Shown here one piece after another: positions 1-6,740 of a stretch of 10,278 nucleotides of DNA; the stretch's first letter is position 1; every line of letters begins with the position of its first letter. The position numbers were made by a program, and so were the translations under genes. The notes below the pieces were generated by a model, which was not told where the DNA came from, did no database searches, and saw only the letters and a program-made list of their open reading frames with translations. This stretch comes from an uncultured Eubacteriales bacterium (GTDB lineage Bacteria; Bacillota; Clostridia; Oscillospirales; Acutalibacteraceae), in contig CAKTXU010000036.1 of NCBI GenBank assembly GCA_934630995.1, positions 1-10,278 on the forward strand, given 5' to 3'.

Positions 1-426
1 CACCCGTACCGGCACGGCGTATTCCCCGGTCAGCAGGCGGAAAAGGCTGCCCTCCTCCGGATCGCGGCGCAGGGGCAGGATATCCTCGGCCCCGCAGATG
101 GTGGCGGCCACATTGGCGGTGGCGGGCACCCGGGTATCCCAGGCCGTCAGCCCCTTTTCTCGGATAAAGGGCGCGAAGGCGTCCAGCAGCTCCCGCAGGG
201 TGTGCAGCCGCCGGATTTCGCGGCCGGGCCAGCCCTTTTCCTCCGTCAGCCAGTGAAACCAGAAATCGTCGGTTTCCCGGTCCCAATTGAAGAACAGGGT
301 GGGGCTTTCCCGGTTCAGAACCCCCTGGAGGCTGGCGAGAAAGCGAAAGGCGTCGTATTGCCGGCGGCTGTCGGGAAAGTCCGCCAGCAGCGCGGAGATG
401 GAAGCGTCGTATAACAGGCCGTTCAA
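1..426 (-). CDS. GxGYxYP-family putative glycoside hydrolase, N-terminal part (3' end beyond window)
   Basis: The first 142 residues of a protein whose remainder lies left of position 1. Visible motifs are LQGVLNRESPTLFFNWD (about residues 30-47), FWFHWL (52-57), a WDTRVPATANVAATICGAED block (about 102-121) and LPLRRDP just after it. This pattern of 'LNR...PxLF', 'FWxxWL' and 'VPATANVAATxxGxED' matches, from memory, the N-terminal domain of proteins named for a GxGYxYP motif, which are annotated as putative glycoside hydrolases. The naming motif itself is not in the window. The start is TTG at 424-426, chosen because a perfect AAGGAGG (434-440) sits 7 bases upstream; no in-frame ATG precedes it closely. 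It begins 35 bases after the stop of the GH-A lipoprotein gene, so it is probably the next gene of the same operon. No signal peptide is seen at this N-terminus. The family has little biochemical characterisation, so hydrolase activity is inference. Confidence 0.8.
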   Translation of the reverse strand, partial: MNGLLYDASISALLADFPDSRRQYDAFRFLASLQGVLNRESPTLFFNWDRETDDFWFHWLTEEKGWPGREIRRLHTLRELLDAFAPFIREKGLTAWDTRVPATANVAATICGAEDILPLRRDPEEGSLFRLLTGEYAVPVRV

Positions 427-461
427 AAGTAATCCTCCTTTACAGCGGTGGTGTCGCCGGG

Positions 462-2174
462 TCAGGAAAAGCGGACGGTGAGGCCGTCGGTGGTCAGGCT
501 GCCCCGGGCGGTTTTCAGCCGCAGCCCCCGCCCGTCCTGGGCCGTGTCGGCGGCGGGAAGGCCGGCGGTGCTGAGATGGGCCGTATCCGGCACGCCCGTG
601 CCGGTGAAATAATACCCGTAGAAATTCTCCGTGACCAGATAGGCGGTCTCCCCGCCGGCAGCCATCATAATGGCGGATTTTCTGCCGTTTTTATCGGCAA
701 AGAGCTGATAAACGGTCTGGCCGCTGACCTTCACCCCGCCGGAGGGCTTGCCCAGCGTGGCGTAGCCGTTGGCCCGCTTGTAGGCCTCGAGAATGGCGGG
801 ATAGGACTGACCGGAGGCTTCTCCCACGCCGCCGCTCAGACCGGCGAAGGAATAGTATACCGGCTTGAGAATATAACCGGCCGCCTTGTTTTCCATCAGG
901 CCGTAGGTGTTGCCCTCTCCGCCCGCGTCGTCGTCCTGCCAGGTGTACCAGAAGGCCAGCTTGATGTTGGGAATTTTCCGCATCTCGGCCACCAGAGCCC
1001 GGTACCGTTGGTCGGCGACGGCGTTTTTCGCCTTGTTGTTCACTCCCGGCATCTGCTTGGTGTCGAAGCCGTATTCGGTGATCCAGATGGGGGTGGAGCC
1101 GATGATTTTGCGGCCGTCGTCATCGGCAAAGGCGGCCACGTCGGCATAAAACTGGGCGAAGGTCTTCCAGCGTCCCTCCACGTAAAAGTATTTGCCGTTG
1201 GGGTCCCCGTTATTGCCGTAGGGATGGAAGGAGATGGCGTCCAGCGGCAGCTTTCCGCCGTTTTCCCGGCGGTATTGCCGCATGATGTCGCAGTTGAAGA
1301 TGCTGGCCTTTTTTTCCGCCGCGGTGGTGCCCACCCACACCTCCCGGTGGGCCTGGGAGGTGGAGCCGCCGACAAATACGGCCTGCGGGTATTTGGGCTT
1401 GAGCTGGCGATAGGCTTCGATCATCAGGCGGGCGTAGAGGGAATAATCGGCGGTGCCGCCGGGCCCTGCCTGACAGAAGCCGAAAATATCCGGCTCATTG
1501 CAGATCTCCACCGCGTCCACCTTGTAATCGCGGAGCCGGATTTCCACCTCGTTGACATAGGCCTGGGGATTGGTGGCCAGGGTGTTCATGCCGCCGGGAA
1601 CGGAGTTTATACCCACGATGCCCAGCACCTTGATGCCGCGCTTGTGGGCCTCCTCGATGAGCTTCAGGTACCGGGCCTTGGAGGTGACGGCCCCGCCGCT
1701 GTGCTCTTCAAATTCGATGCGGATCCACCCGACATTCATATTGGCCCATTGATCGAAGTATTTGGCCGGGTCATAGAACATCTGGCTGTAATACCGGCCG
1801 GTGACGATACCCTGGGCAAAGGCGGGGTCCGCCGTGACGCCTCCCGTCCCGGCGTAAGCGCCCAGGGGGGACAGGGACGCGGGCGGGGTCTGCGTGGGGG
1901 TGGTAGTGACAGGGGGTTGGGTAGGGGAATTGGTGGGCTGGCTCACGGTGGGGTCCTCCTTTGTCGGATCCGTTTTCCCGGCGGTGGTGCCGGCGGTAGT
2001 CCCCTCTCCCTGGGTGCTGCCTCCCGTGGGGAGGGTCGCGGTGGTGCCCGCGGCGGAGGTGTTCCCCGCCGCGGAGGAACCGGCCGGAGAGGAGGCCGGT
2101 TCCTCCTTGGGCTGGCAGCCTGCCAGCAGGATAGCCGCGCAGACGAGGCACAGCCATTTTTTCATCGGCTTCAT
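462..2174 (-). CDS. Clan GH-A glycoside hydrolase-like lipoprotein with Thr/Pro-rich linker
   Basis: A 570-residue surface lipoprotein predicted to be a retaining glycoside hydrolase with a TIM-barrel fold. It starts MKPMKKW and has a hydrophobic segment ending in the lipobox LAGC (Cys20). A linker rich in Thr, Ser, Pro, Gly and Ala follows (about residues 22-105), then the barrel (about 120-440). Clan GH-A marks are CNEPD, with Glu227 as likely acid/base, HPYG (His317), and WITEYGFD, with Glu367 as likely nucleophile, followed by WYTWQDD (from Trp409). A C-terminal module (about 458-524) carries NGYATLGKP and YQLFADKNGRKSA and is loosely LGFP-repeat-like. ATG at 2174 was chosen because AGGA lies 8 bases upstream; the frame stays open to 2252, but that longer N-terminus would displace the signal peptide. 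ATG at 2165 is also possible. It lies between the regulator and the GxGYxYP gene. The GH family number cannot be assigned; GH39- or GH5-like is a guess. Substrate unknown. Confidence 0.88.
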   Translation of the reverse strand: MKPMKKWLCLVCAAILLAGCQPKEEPASSPAGSSAAGNTSAAGTTATLPTGGSTQGEGTTAGTTAGKTDPTKEDPTVSQPTNSPTQPPVTTTPTQTPPASLSPLGAYAGTGGVTADPAFAQGIVTGRYYSQMFYDPAKYFDQWANMNVGWIRIEFEEHSGGAVTSKARYLKLIEEAHKRGIKVLGIVGINSVPGGMNTLATNPQAYVNEVEIRLRDYKVDAVEICNEPDIFGFCQAGPGGTADYSLYARLMIEAYRQLKPKYPQAVFVGGSTSQAHREVWVGTTAAEKKASIFNCDIMRQYRRENGGKLPLDAISFHPYGNNGDPNGKYFYVEGRWKTFAQFYADVAAFADDDGRKIIGSTPIWITEYGFDTKQMPGVNNKAKNAVADQRYRALVAEMRKIPNIKLAFWYTWQDDDAGGEGNTYGLMENKAAGYILKPVYYSFAGLSGGVGEASGQSYPAILEAYKRANGYATLGKPSGGVKVSGQTVYQLFADKNGRKSAIMMAAGGETAYLVTENFYGYYFTGTGVPDTAHLSTAGLPAADTAQDGRGLRLKTARGSLTTDGLTVRFS

Positions 2175-2189
2175 AGGTGAATTCCTGTC

Positions 2190-2203
2190 CTTTCCTTGGA
2201 AAG
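2190..2203. repeat. Perfect inverted repeat upstream of the GH-A lipoprotein gene
   Basis: CTTTCC-TT-GGAAAG, 6-base arms with a 2-base centre, lies 16 bases upstream of ATG 2174. It could be a protein-binding dyad or a small mRNA stem (5 base pairs with a 4-base loop) next to the ribosome-binding site. No function is shown, and a short repeat such as this can occur by chance. A second weak dyad, CTTTTC/GAAAAG, is at 2228-2244. Neither is followed by a T-run in the direction of transcription, so neither looks like a terminator. Confidence 0.3.
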
Positions 2204-2273
2204 CGTACAGCTTCTCAAGCCCTTCTCCTTTTCCGGGAGAAAAGCGGCACAATACCTATGCGGTTTGAGGCGA

Positions 2274-3431
2274 TCAGCGGGGAAGGAGAGCTACCGATTC
2301 CCGTTCCACCACCTGCGTCGGCAGGCAGTAGAAGGGCTGGATCTCCTTGCCCTCCTTAATATCGAAGAGAAGCTGGATGGACAGCTTTCCAATTTCATAA
2401 AAGTTTTGGGAAACGCTGGTCAGGGGCGTAACCAGATGGTTGCACACCGGATGATTGTCGAACCCGGTGATGGAGATGTCCTCCGGTATCCGCAGGCCCC
2501 GCTTGATGAGGGTCCGCTGCAGGGCCACGGCGGATAAATCGTTGATGCACACGAGGACGGAGGGCGGGTCGGCCATGGTCTGCAGCCTGTCCACGATCCG
2601 GGCCACACAGTAGTTCTCCCGGGTTTCGTCCGTTTTCCCCGCCCTCTTCAGCTCGTCGTATTCCAGGCCGAAGGGGTGGGTTTCAAAAATATACTGGTTT
2701 TGCAGCTCGATGCCCGCCTCAATGAGAGCCCGGCAGAACCCCTTGAACCGGCTGTTCTGCACAGTGTATTTGGCCAGGCTGTCGCAGTAAAAGCCCAGCT
2801 TGCGGTGTCCCTTTTTCAGCAGGCGGCGGACAAGCTCGTACATCCCGGTTTCGTTGTCCGAGGCGATACAGGGCACGCCCGGCAGGCTGAGGGGGCGATC
2901 GAGGAACACCAGCGGGGTGTTCTTGATAAGGATCCGGGAGAAAATCGACAGATTTTCATAGGTTGAATCGTCGGTGGGATAGGAGACGATGCCGAACACG
3001 TTGAGATCCGCAATTTTTTCCAGAACCTGCCGTTCCGTGGCCACATCCTGGTTGGTGTTGTAGACGGTGAGCATGCAGTTGCGGTTCTGGGCCTCGTTTT
3101 GGGCACCGGCCAGCAGCTCAAAGCCGATGTTCTCCCCGAAAGCGTCGCCGAAGGGGACAATCATCGGGATGATAGGCTGGGAAAGCCCCGGATAGGTGTT
3201 GTAGAGCAGCGGGGGGTTGACAATGGTACCCCGCTTGCGCACGCGGTAAACATAGCCGCTTTTTTCCAGCTCATTGGCGGCGCGGATAGCCGTGATGCGG
3301 CTGACCTGGAATTTCTCAGCGAGCTCCATCTCGGTGGGAATCCGATCCCCGGGCTTGAGTTCGCCTGCCTCGATGAGCTCCTTGATATAGTTGTATATCT
3401 TCATGTAGAGGACTTCCTGGCCCGCCGCCAT
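2274..3431 (-). CDS. GntR/LacI hybrid transcriptional regulator (AraR-like architecture)
   Basis: A 385-residue cytoplasmic sugar-responsive regulator. Residues about 10-72 form a GntR-type winged helix: KIYNYIKELIEAGELKPGD, then IPTEMELAEKFQVSRITAIR (recognition helix region) and the wing GYVYRVRKRGTIV. Residues about 88-385 match the LacI/periplasmic-binding-protein-like sensor fold, with FLDRP, a GHRKLGFYCD block, VLVCINDLSAVAL and the typical end ISITGFDNHPVCNHLVTPLT. This GntR-head plus LacI-sensor layout is that of arabinose repressor AraR and relatives, which usually repress and release DNA on binding a sugar. The ATG at 3431 was chosen because GAAGGA lies 9 bases upstream; an in-frame GTG at 3440 abuts that site with no spacing. 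The gene sits in the middle of the left-pointing array, 89 bases after the URO-D-like gene. It is the obvious candidate to bind the 8175-8629 control region, but this is inferred from proximity. Confidence 0.92.
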   Translation of the reverse strand: MAAGQEVLYMKIYNYIKELIEAGELKPGDRIPTEMELAEKFQVSRITAIRAANELEKSGYVYRVRKRGTIVNPPLLYNTYPGLSQPIIPMIVPFGDAFGENIGFELLAGAQNEAQNRNCMLTVYNTNQDVATERQVLEKIADLNVFGIVSYPTDDSTYENLSIFSRILIKNTPLVFLDRPLSLPGVPCIASDNETGMYELVRRLLKKGHRKLGFYCDSLAKYTVQNSRFKGFCRALIEAGIELQNQYIFETHPFGLEYDELKRAGKTDETRENYCVARIVDRLQTMADPPSVLVCINDLSAVALQRTLIKRGLRIPEDISITGFDNHPVCNHLVTPLTSVSQNFYEIGKLSIQLLFDIKEGKEIQPFYCLPTQVVERESVALLPR

Positions 3432-3520
3432 GGCGCCCACTCCTTCAATTCAGGTATTCATACGGTCATTTTATCATATCTGCCGCCGTTTTCCTACAGG
3501 TTTCTTTTATTCGGGGCCAA

Positions 3521-4762
3521 CTAGCCGTAAAAAGCGGCGATTTCCTCCCGGGCCAGCTCCACCCAGCGGGCGAGCCGCCAGGTCTGGCCGCACAGGGTAT
3601 GGGTATCCTTGGAGATGATTTCCAGATTGCAGTCCCTGGCCGCTTCCAGGGTAAAGCGGATATCCTTCCGGACAGCCTCCTCTTCAAAGCTCTCGGAGCA
3701 CAGCAGGGTGGGCAGCGGCTTGCGGCTGAAAACCGCCCGCCCCGGCAGCACCTGCCCCATCACCGTCTGGTCGCACCAGGGGGAGACGGACACCCGGCGG
3801 AGATTGGGGATGTCCTTGAGATATTTCCAGCGGGTGTGGAGGGGCTCGCAGCAGCCGTAGCACACCAGGCCGAACCGCTCCATCAGCTTTTTCTGATAGG
3901 GGAGGACAAACTCCGCAAACATATCGTCGGAGATGCCCACGGTTTCCTGCGCTTCCACCAGGCACCACAGCTCCTTGGCCGTCACATGGGGATTTTTCCC
4001 CAGGGGACGCCCGGGCAGCTCGTCGATATAGCCAATGCCGCCCGACCCCACATAATCGGCCCGGTTGTTGAGGGTCAGCAGCCCCTCCTCCTCGAAAAAG
4101 TCCAGCAGGCGCATATGCTGGCGCAGCAGATAGGCCATCAGGGCGTGCATCTGCTCGGGGCAGTCGATCATGTCGAGCATGAAGTTTTCCAGGCCGATGA
4201 GCCGGATGGCCTCCTGGGTCAGGCCATAGGACCAGATAAGCCCGCCGCGGATGGCGACGGGGAGCAGATCCCCAAACCATTCCATGGCCCGGCCCGCCAC
4301 GTCCAGGGTGGCTCTTCTGTCCACCTGGTACTGCCGGTCCTTCAGCAGATGGAAATCCCGTTTCAAATCCTCAATAGGGGAGAGAAGGCGGCGGCTTTCC
4401 CGGGATTCCCCGCTGAGGGATTGGGCTTCGACCCCGTAGCTGCCGAAATCCACCCGCCACCCCACCTCGAACTGAGGCTCGAAGGGGGCGTCGTCCCGCA
4501 GCACGTCGTGCCAGTAAATATCCCGCCGCAGCTGCAGCTCGAAGGCCCGGGCCAGCGGATTCTCACACGTGAGGGTGTTTTCCGGAAAAATCTCCTGCCA
4601 GGCGCCCTCGGGAAAGCAGAGGAGCAGGGGCGGCTGTCCGGGCGTCAGGGCGTTGTGGCGGCGGAAGGCCAGGCGCTTGGCCTCCATTTCCGGCAGCTCG
4701 CCGATTTCCCGCCTGCGCCAGGCCAGCCGGCGGAGGATGTCAATATCTTGTTGAAGAAGCAT
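3521..4762 (-). CDS. Uroporphyrinogen decarboxylase / MtaA-like family protein
   Basis: A 413-residue soluble protein with no signal peptide. It resembles the URO-D superfamily, a TIM-barrel group containing heme-pathway uroporphyrinogen decarboxylase and zinc-dependent methyltransferases such as MtaA/MtbA. The clearest block is LVCYGCCEPLHTRW...IPNLRRVSVSPWCD (about residues 299-330), followed by FSRKPLP and, near the end, SKDTHTLCGQTWRL (Cys391). The Cys304/Cys305 and Cys391 arrangement recalls the His-X-Cys...Cys zinc site of MtaA/MtbA, but Tyr302 stands where the His would be. Housekeeping decarboxylase function is unlikely given the divergence and the glycan-locus setting. The ATG at 4762 was chosen because GGTGA sits 6 bases upstream; an in-frame GTG at 4768 is possible. 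The gene lies 44 bases after a GH-A gene and 89 before the regulator, so it is probably co-transcribed. No corrinoid-protein gene is in the window. Reaction and substrate are unknown. Confidence 0.78.
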   Translation of the reverse strand: MLLQQDIDILRRLAWRRREIGELPEMEAKRLAFRRHNALTPGQPPLLLCFPEGAWQEIFPENTLTCENPLARAFELQLRRDIYWHDVLRDDAPFEPQFEVGWRVDFGSYGVEAQSLSGESRESRRLLSPIEDLKRDFHLLKDRQYQVDRRATLDVAGRAMEWFGDLLPVAIRGGLIWSYGLTQEAIRLIGLENFMLDMIDCPEQMHALMAYLLRQHMRLLDFFEEEGLLTLNNRADYVGSGGIGYIDELPGRPLGKNPHVTAKELWCLVEAQETVGISDDMFAEFVLPYQKKLMERFGLVCYGCCEPLHTRWKYLKDIPNLRRVSVSPWCDQTVMGQVLPGRAVFSRKPLPTLLCSESFEEEAVRKDIRFTLEAARDCNLEIISKDTHTLCGQTWRLARWVELAREEIAAFYG

Positions 4763-4806
4763 TTGCACTCACCATTCTTTCATGGATGGACGGCTGTCCG
4801 GCCTGT

Positions 4807-6726
4807 CTAAAACGCTTCCACCACACCGTCGTAATACCGCAGAAGACCCCGGCTGGTGTGGAGAAATTTGCGTCCGTTGGTCACATACACGTCCGACTCG
4901 ATGTCGTACAGCCCCTTCTGCCCCCAGTTTTCCACGATGTAATCGTAAAAGGCCTGATCAAACAGATAGGCGTCGCCTCCCACCAGATTTTTCCCGGCGA
5001 TGACCATGTCACCCAGGGAACCGCCGGTGAAATGCTGGACATACATCTCCTTTTCCTCCACCAGCCCGGTGGCGGTTCCGATTTTCTCCCTGCCCCAGAA
5101 ATCCACCTTTTCCCGGATGGAGACGATAGTGCGGGTATCCCCGTGTTCATTGAGGAACTGGGCCGCCTTGTCGTCGATATCCGCCGCCAGGGGTTCCTTG
5201 GATTTGCGGAGGACGGCCTTATCCTCCCCGGCCTCCGCCTGCAGGGTGCCGTTGACCGCGTCCTGCCGTACCGTTTTGCCGTCGGTCACGGCAGCGGCCA
5301 CCGGCAAACCCGCTTCGGTCAGTGCTTCAGGCCGGAGGAGGCCCTCCCCATCCAGATAATAGTCGTAGAAGGCCCCGGCTAGGCAATAGGCGGCGGGAAC
5401 CCCGTCGGGGTGGAGAACGGCGGATTTTTTGCCGTTGCGGTCGGCAAACACCTGGTAGCTGACGCCTTCCCCCATCCGGACCTCTCCCTGCGGATAGCCC
5501 AGAACCTTGTACCCCCCGTTTTTCTGGTAGCAGTCGATGATGTACTGGTCAAAGTCGGCGTCCGCCGTCCGGCCGGTGCCGGAGGAAAGGGCGCAGAACT
5601 GGTAATACGACTGCTTGGGCTGATAGCTCAGCAGGCTGTTGTGAAGGAGCCCGTGGCAGTTGCCCTCCGAATTGGGAACGGGCTCGTCGTCCTGCCAGGT
5701 ATACCAGAACAGGACCTGAATCTGGGGGTATTTCTTGCAGCATTCGGTGAAGGAGGCGAGATATTTTTTCTGCTGGTTATAGGAGACGTTGCTGGTGTTC
5801 CAACCGTATTCGGTGAACCAGATGGGGGTGTCCCCGATGATTTTACGTCCCTTGAGGTCTGCATAGTTCAGGATTTCGTTGAAAAAAGTATCAAAGCTGC
5901 GGCCGAAATAGAAATTGCCGTTGGGATCTCCGCCGGTGCCGTAGGGGTGGAAGGAGACGACATCCAGCGGCAGCTTTCCGTCGTGCTCGTCCCGATAGGC
6001 CATCATGGCGGCGTTGTTGAACAGGGACAGCTCCGGATCCGCGATTTCTCCGGTCTGCCAGTCCTCGCCCAGCCACTCGCCGATTTCGGCGTTGGCCGTG
6101 GTGGGCGCCACAAAGAGGATGTCCGGATAGAGGGGCTTGAGGGCGGTATAGGTGGCGATCAGGGCCTTCGCGCACCCGGCCAGAATGCCGGGATCCCCGC
6201 CCCCGATAAAGCCCAGAGGCTCGTTGAGCATCTCCACGGCATCCACCGGATAGGTTTCCAGATGCCATTTGACCGCTTCAACATAGGCGGCGATGCCCTC
6301 GCCGGTCAGAGGGAAGCCGGTACCGCCCGGCATGGCGTTGGTGGCGACCAATCCCATGACCTTGATGCCGCGCTTGTGAGCCGCGTCCACGATGATTTTG
6401 TACCGCTCGATGTTCTGTTCCATGTCCCCGCTCATGTATTCCTCAAACTCGATGCGCAGCCACCCCATGTTCAGATCGGCAAAGCGATCGAAGTAGGCGT
6501 CGGGGTCCTTGGACATCTCCTCGTAATACCGGCCGCTGACCACGCCGTGCTGAAGCTCCCCCGCGGTGTGGGATACCCCGGCGGCTCCCTCGTACCCGGT
6601 GAGCGCGGCGGCGGTCAGCTCACCGCTTCCCGATGAGCCGGGATCGGCCTGCGGCTGACAGCCTCCCAGACAGAGGATTCCCGCCGTCAGAAGGGACAGA
6701 ACATGCAAAATGGGGTGTTTTTTCAT
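4807..6726 (-). CDS. Clan GH-A glycoside hydrolase-like lipoprotein with extra C-terminal domain
   Basis: A 639-residue surface lipoprotein, paralogue of its two GH-A neighbours. The signal peptide MKKHPILHVLSLLTAGILC ends in the lipobox LGGC (Cys23), with a short linker after it. The TIM barrel spans about residues 60-380. LNEPLG gives Glu169 as likely acid/base, FHPYGTGGD lies at about 259-267, WFTEYGW gives Glu306 as likely nucleophile, and FWYTWQDDEP follows at about 340-349. Residues about 401-480 are the NGGYKVLGYP / YQVFADRNGKKSA module shared with the paralogues. From about residue 508 a further roughly 130 residues have no counterpart in the other two and were not recognised. The ATG at 6726 is firm: AAGGAGG lies 7 bases upstream and the hydrophobic leader follows. 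It starts 14 bases after the upstream paralogue's stop, so the two are almost certainly co-transcribed. Retaining hydrolysis is expected for the clan; the GH family and substrate are not determined. Confidence 0.88.
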   Translation of the reverse strand: MKKHPILHVLSLLTAGILCLGGCQPQADPGSSGSGELTAAALTGYEGAAGVSHTAGELQHGVVSGRYYEEMSKDPDAYFDRFADLNMGWLRIEFEEYMSGDMEQNIERYKIIVDAAHKRGIKVMGLVATNAMPGGTGFPLTGEGIAAYVEAVKWHLETYPVDAVEMLNEPLGFIGGGDPGILAGCAKALIATYTALKPLYPDILFVAPTTANAEIGEWLGEDWQTGEIADPELSLFNNAAMMAYRDEHDGKLPLDVVSFHPYGTGGDPNGNFYFGRSFDTFFNEILNYADLKGRKIIGDTPIWFTEYGWNTSNVSYNQQKKYLASFTECCKKYPQIQVLFWYTWQDDEPVPNSEGNCHGLLHNSLLSYQPKQSYYQFCALSSGTGRTADADFDQYIIDCYQKNGGYKVLGYPQGEVRMGEGVSYQVFADRNGKKSAVLHPDGVPAAYCLAGAFYDYYLDGEGLLRPEALTEAGLPVAAAVTDGKTVRQDAVNGTLQAEAGEDKAVLRKSKEPLAADIDDKAAQFLNEHGDTRTIVSIREKVDFWGREKIGTATGLVEEKEMYVQHFTGGSLGDMVIAGKNLVGGDAYLFDQAFYDYIVENWGQKGLYDIESDVYVTNGRKFLHTSRGLLRYYDGVVEAF

Positions 6727-6740
6727 GATGATGCCTCCTT

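Noticed and set aside
576..2180. 534-codon open frame on the plus strand
   Set aside because: Antisense to the GH-A lipoprotein gene; its translation is low-complexity Gly/Ala/Arg-rich without domain motifs. Similar plus-strand frames at 3599-4810 and 5410-6636 are rejected for the same reason.
2228..2244. CTTTTC/GAAAAG hairpin as a terminator between the regulator and the GH-A lipoprotein gene
   Set aside because: Stem of 6 base pairs, weak, and no T-run follows in the leftward direction.
3432..3520. Own promoter for the regulator gene (TATGAT-like sequence on the minus strand at about 3472-3482)
   Set aside because: A -10-like sequence is present but no acceptable -35 is found at 16-18 bases, so it was not called.
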